In this document: positions 56,801 to 64,000 of the stretch, one piece after another
How positions within the stretch are numbered: position 1 is the stretch's first letter
Layout of the letters: each line of letters starts with the position of its first letter
NCBI GenBank assembly: GCA_015143295.1
Contig: CM026562.1
Span: forward strand, 7,106,639 to 7,170,638
DNA length: 64,000 bases
Source of the DNA: Tetracentron sinense
Lineage: Eukaryota > Streptophyta > Magnoliopsida > Trochodendrales > Trochodendraceae
Direction: 5' to 3'
Notes under the pieces: model-generated
The model's input: the letters and a program-made list of their open reading frames with translations, nothing else
The model's database searches: none
Told to the model about the DNA's origin: nothing
Made by a program: the position numbers and the translations under genes

Positions 56801-57005
56801 TCGCTTTCAAACAGGTAAGCACAAATACCTTTAAAGCATACATGTGTGAGCACACTTTTTTTTTTTTTTTTTGGTTAAAGCATACATGTGTAAGCACACT
56901 TGTAAGGGCAATACTTATTTCTGTCAAATGTTTTTTCAGGCCGACATTGTGCATTTCAGAAAGAGAATGGCTTTCGAGCTAATGACCGGTGCTGCACTGC
57001 TGTAA
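53836..57005 (+). CDS. DUF1985 + ULP1 (C48) cysteine peptidase gene, transposon-associated, 11 exons, one in-frame TGA
   Basis: Exons with GT-AG borders and consistent phases: 53836-54540, 54637-54798, 54883-55116, 55205-55402, 55491-55589, 55673-55854, 55940-56021, 56103-56198, 56274-56665, 56742-56814, 56940-57005. Exons 1-2 encode a basic N terminus and a DUF1985 domain. Exon 3 holds an acidic Glu/Asp run, exon 4 a coiled coil, exon 6 a basic KKRKR segment. Exons 9-10 carry the SUMO-protease-like catalytic core (SHWALVVLEP with His, LLFDSL with Asp, RDCGVFVLKY with Cys), so the catalytic residues are intact. Exon 8 has TGA at 56136-56138. Its 96 bp can be skipped without a frame change. 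Such DUF1985/ULP1 proteins are known from plant Mutator-like elements. It may be a dying transposon gene. Confidence 0.8.
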
Positions 57006-57490
57006 TTGAGGAATGTAGATGAATGGAAGAAATGAAAAGTTGATGTAGTAGATATTACTAATTTTTATCACATCAGGGATAGATGCAGAAGTATACAAAG
57101 TTGATGTATTTTTTGGTACCATCTACCCATTTCAGTTGGGATGTAGTTGATTTCTTGGTTCTTATAGTGTTATATTGTCTGTAAAAGTGTGGTTTTCATT
57201 CCCCCATAAATTTCAATTCACGTGGCTTGGATTTTTGTTACCATCTTGGACTTGGTTTATTAAGTATGGTTACTTGGTGCAGGTTCACCCTCAATGCCTC
57301 TTTTGTGTACTACTAGTTGAAATGACCCTTTATCCAATCTTCAATAACAGGAATGTACAATGTTACAAATGATAAGTAAACCAATTAAGATAATTTACTT
57401 TAAGAGAGTGGTTCTCTTCTGTAGCACATTACATCTATCAATTGTAATAGAACCATTTTTGGGTTGCAAATATCTAGTATAGTCATTTAC
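57006..57490. other. 3' flank of the ULP1-type gene
   Basis: No coding sequence was recognised. It contains AT-rich sequence suitable for polyadenylation, then leads into the satellite array. Confidence 0.4.
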
Positions 57491-57491
57491 G

Positions 57492-59080
57492 CAATAAAAC
57501 AAACAACGATAGATCGGTGCAGTGACTTGGCTTATTTCTCCTAATTGTGGGTTGAAGATCGTTGGTTTTATCTATCGCAATAAAACAAACGATAGATCGG
57601 TATGGATATTGGCCTGGAAGGTGGCCTGTGCTTGGCTATTTCTCCCGATTCTGGATTGGAGATCGTTGGTTTTATCCCGATAGATCGGTATCCTATACTG
57701 ATCTATCGCAATAAAACAAATGATAGATCGGTATGGATATTGGCCTGGAAGGTGGCCTGTGCTTGGCTATTTCTCCCAATTCTGGATTGGAGATCGTTGG
57801 TTTTATCGCGATAGATCGGTATCCTATACTGATCTATCGCAATAAAACAAATGATAGATCGGTATGGATATTAGCCTGGAAGGTGGCCTGTGCTTGGCTA
57901 TTTCTCCCAATTCTGGATTGGAGATCGTTGGTTTTATCACGATAGATCAGTATCCTATACTGATCTATCGCAATAAAACAAATGATAGATCGGTATGGAT
58001 ATTGGCCTGGAAGGTGCCCTGTACTTGGCTATTTCTCTCAATTCTGGATTGGAGATCGTTGGTTTTATTGCGATAGATCGGTATCCTATACTGATCTATC
58101 GCAATAAAACAAACGATAGATCGGTATGGATATTGGCCTGGAAGGTGCCCTGTACTTGGCTATTTCTCTCAATTCTGGATTGGAGATCGTTGGTTTTATT
58201 GCGATAGATCGGTATCCTATACTGATCTATCGCAATAAAACAAACGATAGATCGGTATGGATATTGGCCTCGAAGGTGGCTTGTGCTTGGCTATTTCTCC
58301 CAATTCTTGATTGGAGATCGTTGGTTTTATCGAGATAGATCGGTATCCTATACTGATCTATCGCAATAAAACAAACGATAGATCGGTATGGATATTGGCC
58401 TCAAAGGTGGCCTGTGCTTGGCTATTTCTCCCAATTCTTGATTGGAGATCGTTGGTTTTATCGCGATAGATCGGTATCCTATACTGATCTATCGCAATAA
58501 AACAAACGGTAGATTGGTATGGATATTGGCCTGGAAGGTGGCCTGTGCTTGGCTATTTCTCCCAATTCTGGATTGGAGATCGTTGGTTTCATCGCGATAG
58601 ATCGGTATCCTATACTGATCTATCGCAATAAAACAAACGATAGATCGGTATGGATATTGGCCTGGAAGGTAGCCTGTGCTTGGCTATTTCTCCCAATTCT
58701 TGATTGGAGATCGTTGGTTTTATCGCGATAGATCGGTATCCTATACTGATCTATCGCAATAAAACAAACGATAGATCGGTATGGATATTGGCCTGGAAGG
58801 TGGTCTATACTTGGCTATTTCTCCCAATTCTGGATTGGAGATCTTTGGTTTTATCGAGATAGATCGGTATCCTATACTGATCTATCGCAATAAAACAAAC
58901 GATAGATCGGTATGGATATTGGCCTGGAAGGTGGCCTGTGCTTGACTATTTCTCCCAATTTTGGATTGGAGATCGTTGGTTTTATCGCGATAGATCGGTA
59001 TCCTATACTGATCTATCGCAATAAAACAAACGATAGATCGGTATGGATGTTGGCCAAATAGGTGGTCTGTACTTGGTTTA
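57492..59080. repeat. 131-bp satellite, 11 full monomers plus edges, each with a palindrome
   Basis: Full monomers begin CAATAAAACAAA at 57578, 57709, 57840, 57971, 58102, 58233, 58364, 58495, 58626, 58757 and 58888, with a partial twelfth at 59019. A shortened copy at 57492-57577 lacks the left hairpin arm. Each monomer contains GTTTTATCGCGATAGATC and its inverse around GGTATCCTATAC, a stem of about 23 bp with one or two mismatches and a 3-base loop. The repeated 70-codon open frames here are reading-frame effects of the repeat, not genes. Confidence 0.95.
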
Positions 59081-60575
59081 TTCGGCTTTTGAGATTAAAA
59101 ATCAAGTAAAAAAAAGGACCATTTCTAGGTAGCCAATACTCAACACAATTTGAAGTTGGTCTCAGCACAATAATTAATTTTTTTTTAATTTTTTAATTTT
59201 TAAGCAATAAATGAATGTAACTCATTTGGATGGTTCAAAAGTCCCCAAATAATCAAGAAAGAAATCCACAAATCAAAGCAACTAGATCTTTAACCAAGGA
59301 GACCTTCAAAGTGAAATCAGGTTTCACCTCACATGCGAATATGGGTAGATCTAAAGGAAACCTTATAAAATCCAACAAGTGGATGACAGTAACTACCTAC
59401 AGAATTTAGGCATTTATGTGAATTGTCATAACTATATGTCTAACAATATTAGCAAACACGCATACTACCATGTAAGGCAAAATTAACTGATTTAATAGTC
59501 CAGAATTGTTCATGAGCTAAACAGAGTAGTTTCTCTGAATATCCCTTCTCAACAAAAACCGTCATCTAAAAAACAAAACAAAGATTGGAATAGACTGAAT
59601 AGCTGGGATAATCCAGATGTTTTCATATGGAAATGACATTGAAATGTCTTCAGTTCATCATGAACATACCATAAAATCCACATAATCATATAACAAAAGC
59701 CATTAAGAACACCAATAACTCGATAAGAAGAATGGCAAACTAGCTGCCATCTAAAGTGCTACCTAAACAACCAACATAATGGATTTGATCAACTGCCATA
59801 TAAATTGCTACCCCGGTAGTAATAAAAAGGTCATGAGTTTACAAAACAACCAACATAATGGATTAAATTCCATAAAAGTCATCTAAACTAGGTGGTGCTG
59901 CAAGTGAAGATCATCAAAACAATATTCCATAAAAGGCATGCCACGACCCTCGGTGCTTTCGACCATTGCAACTTCTTTGGTGCTTTCAACGGTCGCAACT
60001 TCTTATTCATCTGCGGTTACAAGTTATAGGTGGTTAGAATAAAGTAGAATGATAGCTAAAGTCCCTAAAATAGTGATTGAGACATAAATTCACATATCAA
60101 GGTGTACAATATGATATGCCCATTCAAGCTTAGCAGCTCATGACAGAACAAATGAGCGAGCCACATTGGCATTGGACAGTTTGAATTCTTGAGATGGAAA
60201 TCGATCATAAGCAAATGCAGAAACATCAAGTAAACTGAAATAAGTAATCCATGAAATCCATATTATACTTCCATAAAATGGCTGAAATAAGATATTTTTC
60301 CTTTTAACTTTTTCTCTTTGGGTGAAAAGAACGAAAAAAGAGGCATCAATTTAGCTTTGGGTTTGACTTAGGTGATTCTACATTTATGAGTCCCTAACTA
60401 ACATGACTGCATCTGGCAAGCAAACTATAAAATTTGTTCAAATAAATGGTTTTAATGAACATGATGTTTAAAAGTAAACACTTCACAGAAGAGTAATAAA
60501 GGAAATAAATGGTCTGACTAGACACTATTTATTCATGAAAATGATATTTAAATCATTACCACTCGCAGTTCAGGA
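59081..60575. other. AT-rich stretch 3' of the FAR1-type gene
   Basis: Mostly without structure. At 59953-60006 a 27-bp tandem duplication encodes, on the minus strand, EVATVESTK and EVAMVESTE. It is followed by about 20 open codons and a stop, and could be an old 3' exon. No other gene signal. Confidence 0.4.
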
Positions 60576-63467
60576 TTACTCGGCAACCGATTCATGTTCG
60601 TTCCCTGCATCCTTTTGTATACTTCCTATAAAATGGGATATTTCTGAGATCAGTATCAAACAAATATCTAGGTCATACAATACTCAACAACCAAATCATT
60701 TCACATATAACTCACCCATAACATTCGAAATGGTCTCTCCCGGTGAGGTACTACCGACAAAAGACTGTTGTTGTCTGATGGGAAATTGTGATTCCTGTAT
60801 AAAATGCATTTTTAACAAACCAAAATATTACGAAACGCAAAATAGGGCTTTAAGGCATTAAGATTTACCTGAATCATCTGAGATGTGTTAAAGATGGATT
60901 CTTGAGAGAGTTGATACATGCATGGATTGAATTGGGATTGTTGAAACATGAGTTGAAGCATCTGATGACTATGGGATTACTGATACATATATGGATCCAC
61001 ACTGATTGGTTGGACTTGTTGATATGTGAATCCCTATTTAACACAGAAATTATTTATGTAATGTCTTTAAAGTTACTAAATGACTTAAACAATCAATAAA
61101 CTAAATGAAAGGCAACATATATATTGGACAAACCTGCATAACTTGATTAGGTGGAACTTGAATAGGTGGAGTGAAAGGGTTTGAGTGCCCTATGGGACCA
61201 GATGAATTAGGTAAGGTGGAGAATGGTGTCTTTGTAGAACGCCTTGTTTTTCCTCTTTTCTCCAAACAATTCTTAATTCTAGGCCTTCCCTTACAAGCTC
61301 GCTCCCTTTGCTTAACCCCCTTGACTTGAGTTAGCCTAGTAACATTATCTAGTTCCATGTAAGGTTGAATGCTTCCATGTTCTTGCCCACAAGTGTTGAC
61401 AATTGTCTCATGTGACTCAATTATTAGAGGTTTCGATAATTGAGTTGTTTTTTTGGAATGTTTCTTCCACTTGTTTCCACGCATATTCTATCCATCTCAC
61501 AGCAACCCCATATGCGTGTTCATTTTCTGCAGCCCTCGTGTTCACTTTCATGCTCAGATGCATCAAATGTCTGTAACGATGTGACAATGCCATATCCCCT
61601 TCCGAAGCTACAGTTGGTAGAGTGCTACGTACCATTTGACCTTTTGCGTCTTTTCTCCATCTCTGTAAAATATATCTACCTGGGACCTCCTGTAAACCCC
61701 GTATATCAATGACTCTCAATGCATGCCCACATAAAATTCCGGCGAACTCGAATTTCTTACACGAACAAGACACCGTGTCATCTAAAGAGTCAAATGTAAC
61801 CGTGTATTCTCGATTTTTCTTAACCCATATAACTGTGTATGTGATAATAGATCCAAGGTTGCCATGTAACTTTGCTATACAACTCATTCCCAAGCAATAT
61901 TCTGCTTGAAAGAGTTTAAAAATCTCCGGTGTGTAATTTCCTTTGAACTAATCAACAGTGGAACCTCCATTATCAAATTTGGTTCACTTTGTGTCATGTT
62001 AAAATCAGCAATTGATTCAGCCTTTCGTCGATCGCGCACCAATCTTTCAAATTGTGAAAAAAACCGTAACAAATCATAGCTACGATGCAAGTATTTTCGC
62101 AAAACACTGTTCATACCCTCACTCCGTTGTGTGCTTTTCATATCTGCACAAAATGTATTTCTTCCATAAACTAAAGCCCACTTTTCTCTTTCACTGAATA
62201 TTTGTTGTAGCCATGCATTCTCTCTAAGATCATACTTATCTAGCATAAGTTCCCAAGCATCAAGAAAGTCTGCTTCATCGTCATAATCATAAATGCATCT
62301 ACTGAAATCCGTATTAAAAGTTTCTGACGCACTAAATACATAACCAAGATGTTGTGCAGCATTCTGATACATATGCCATACACATATGCGATGATAAGTA
62401 GTAGGCATCACTGAAGATATTGCATTGGACATTGCCTTGTCTTGGTTGGTGAGGATTGTCTTGGGCTTCTTGTCCGACATTGCATCTAGGAAGGTCTTAA
62501 ACACCCACTCAAAGGACTCAATAGTTTCATCATACATTAAAGCTGCACCAAATAAAATAGTTTGTTTATGATGATTAACTCCTACGAATGGTGCAAATGG
62601 CCGATCATAATTGTTTGTCCTGTATGTTGTGTCAAAACAAACTACGTCCCCAAATGCCTCGTAGTCCATCACCATTTCTGAATCCGCCCAAAAGATGTTT
62701 GTTATTTGATCTTCAAGATCAACTTGTATGGCATAAAAAGAACCAAAGTCCTCCACTGACATCTTCTGCAAATATTGTAATATGCCCCCTGCATCTCCCC
62801 TCTCCATGGATCTCATCCGCTTTGAACGTAGATAATTTCTATAGTCCACAGGAAGAAAACCAACATTCTCCTGTCCTCCAACTTGTGCACTAATCAAGTC
62901 ATATGCTGCCTTTGGTGCTATACCAACACTCTCTGCTATATCAGTTTGAATAGCCTGAGCAACAGTAATTGATCTTCGTGACCTGCACATGTAGGCTTTC
63001 TTTGGTGTACAATGATGGTTGTGAGTTGGCTCAAACTTTGAAACATAATATTTACCGTTTAATTGTAATGAAACAACCATTTCTGCCTTGCAATTGACTC
63101 TAGTATTGTCACGGTGTTGTTTCACAATCCGTTTATCCTCTTTTTTACTACCTTCTCTCGAACAACAAAACTTCCTACTCTTCACCGCACCAAACTTATT
63201 TTTGTTTAACCACTCCTTTCTAATGCTGAAACCAATTATTCTAGCATATTCATTATAAAAGTCATATGCGCTGTCAGTGGTTTGAAACTCCATTCCAAGT
63301 TTGGGATTCAGTGTATCAATGCTCTTTGATTGATCTTCAATTGCTTCACATCCACTGCCAATATGACCCTCACTATCATCTTCCCCAAGAGATTTTGATT
63401 TTTCCCCACTCTCTTCTATATCAAATGATAACATCCGTTCCGTTCGAACCTCCTTATCGATATCCAT
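60576..63467 (-). CDS. FHY3/FAR1-type protein (FAR1 DNA-binding, MULE transposase, SWIM finger), with frame lesions
   Basis: Exons by GT-AG borders: 63467-61134, 61033-60869, 60794-60716, 60625-60576. The start Met (63467) follows a likely acceptor. Domains: acidic leader; FAR1 DNA-binding zinc domain (FQTTDSAYDFYNEYARIIGF, later HNHHCTP); MULE transposase core (VVCFDTTY, TNQDKAMSNAI, CVWHMYQNA); SWIM finger (CSCKKFEFAGILCGHA); KGRPR tail; Gln-rich C terminus. Lesions: a one-base shift in an A5 run (61918-61922), an opposite shift in a T7 run (61446-61452) that restores the frame, and TAA at 60977-60979. Family members are nuclear transcription factors derived from Mutator-like transposases, or the transposases themselves. 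Here a transposon copy or a decaying gene is most likely. Confidence 0.8.
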
Positions 63468-64000
63468 ATCCGCACTAAAGAGGCATGTAAAGAACAAAGA
63501 AAAGCATGTTAAAACATTTAGAACAAGATTAAAAATTCAAGAACAGGTAATAAAAATAAAATATAAGAACTAAGGAATCAAATTCTACTCAGTGGTGAGA
63601 TATGATTGATAAAACCCAGGATATAGCATTTCCTAATAAAGCTCTGAACTTCTACACCAAGATCCTTTCATGCATTCAGAGAAAATATAAGTATCATCCC
63701 TATATTCAAATCTCTTCTCTTCTTAATTGGACAACATTCACATAGAGGGAGAACTAGAGTGGAAAGTGAAACACTGGGAGAACCAATGACCAAAAACATG
63801 TCAATTACTATTATTTGATTTGAGATGTTTTTTTTCACACACTCTCTAAATAGAAAGTACAGTGCTATGCATAATACATGTTCAAGCTATAGGTCGTTGC
63901 ACAAGCAATGAAGCTCAATGTTGGATTCCATCCCAGATACAGTAGCTTGGAGGCCCAGTCACAAACACATCACTACTCATTTGAATTGGGTCATTTCTAT
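63468..64000. other. Upstream region of the FAR1-type gene
   Basis: CTCTTTAG on the minus strand just before the start codon suggests a 5' untranslated intron. Nothing else is recognised up to the window edge. Confidence 0.4.

Noticed and set aside
57602..58731. Series of 70-codon open frames starting MDIGLEGG or MDISLEGG every 131 bp
   Set aside because: 131 is not a multiple of 3; the frames are the same satellite monomer read twice in different frames. No start context or domain.

Overview
This window is nuclear DNA from a flowering plant. The evidence is: Ty3/gypsy (Tat lineage) and Ty1/copia retrotransposons, hAT, CACTA and Mutator-type sequences, tRNA-derived SINEs, lectin receptor kinases, a DUF1985/ULP1 gene and an FHY3/FAR1-type gene, both with GT-AG introns. 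I cannot name the species. It is a repeat-rich accessory region whose main host loci are a tandem cluster of L-type lectin receptor kinases (LecRK).

Region 1 (1-13.84 kb) is the 3' half of a degenerate Tat-lineage retrotransposon: RNase H, a second RNase H, integrase, a long 3' untranslated stretch, then the 3' LTR. Two related solo LTRs are nested in it. One is in the integrase gene (1823-4185, TSD CTCAT) and one in the Tat LTR (8663-11643, TSD CCCTC). A 594-bp hAT-type MITE with a perfect 8-bp TSD is also nested in the Tat LTR. At 13.84-14.94 kb lies the 5' end of a minus-strand copia element (gag, PBS, LTR).

Region 2 (15-47 kb) is the LecRK cluster, all on the minus strand. It holds a decayed copy (15.0-17.0 kb), then a tandem array of 9240-bp and 9072-bp units plus a third partial unit (breakpoints near 20863, 30103 and 39175). 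Copies A (22.1-24.0 kb) and C (40.4-42.4 kb) are intact 664-codon frames. Copy B (31.3-33.3 kb) is split by a one-base deletion just after the membrane segment. A kinase scrap lies at 46.8-47.0 kb. Intergenic parts carry long-TIR MITEs, a repeated promoter-like module, SINEs and an LTR-like block. One SINE is present in unit A and absent from unit B.

Region 3 (47-52.64 kb) holds an ATCGAT-rich degenerate repeat, the remains of a minus-strand CACTA (TNP2-type) transposase, AT-rich DNA and a CACTA terminus at 52640 with GGCGGTT-type subterminal repeats.

Region 4 (52.7-64 kb) has two convergent genes. A plus-strand DUF1985 + ULP1 (C48) peptidase gene has 11 exons with consistent phases and one in-frame TGA. 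A minus-strand FAR1/MULE/SWIM gene has 4 exons with two frame-compensating homopolymer shifts and one TAA. Between them lies an 11-copy 131-bp satellite in which each monomer carries a near-perfect palindrome. The two genes and the satellite could be parts of one large Mutator-like element.
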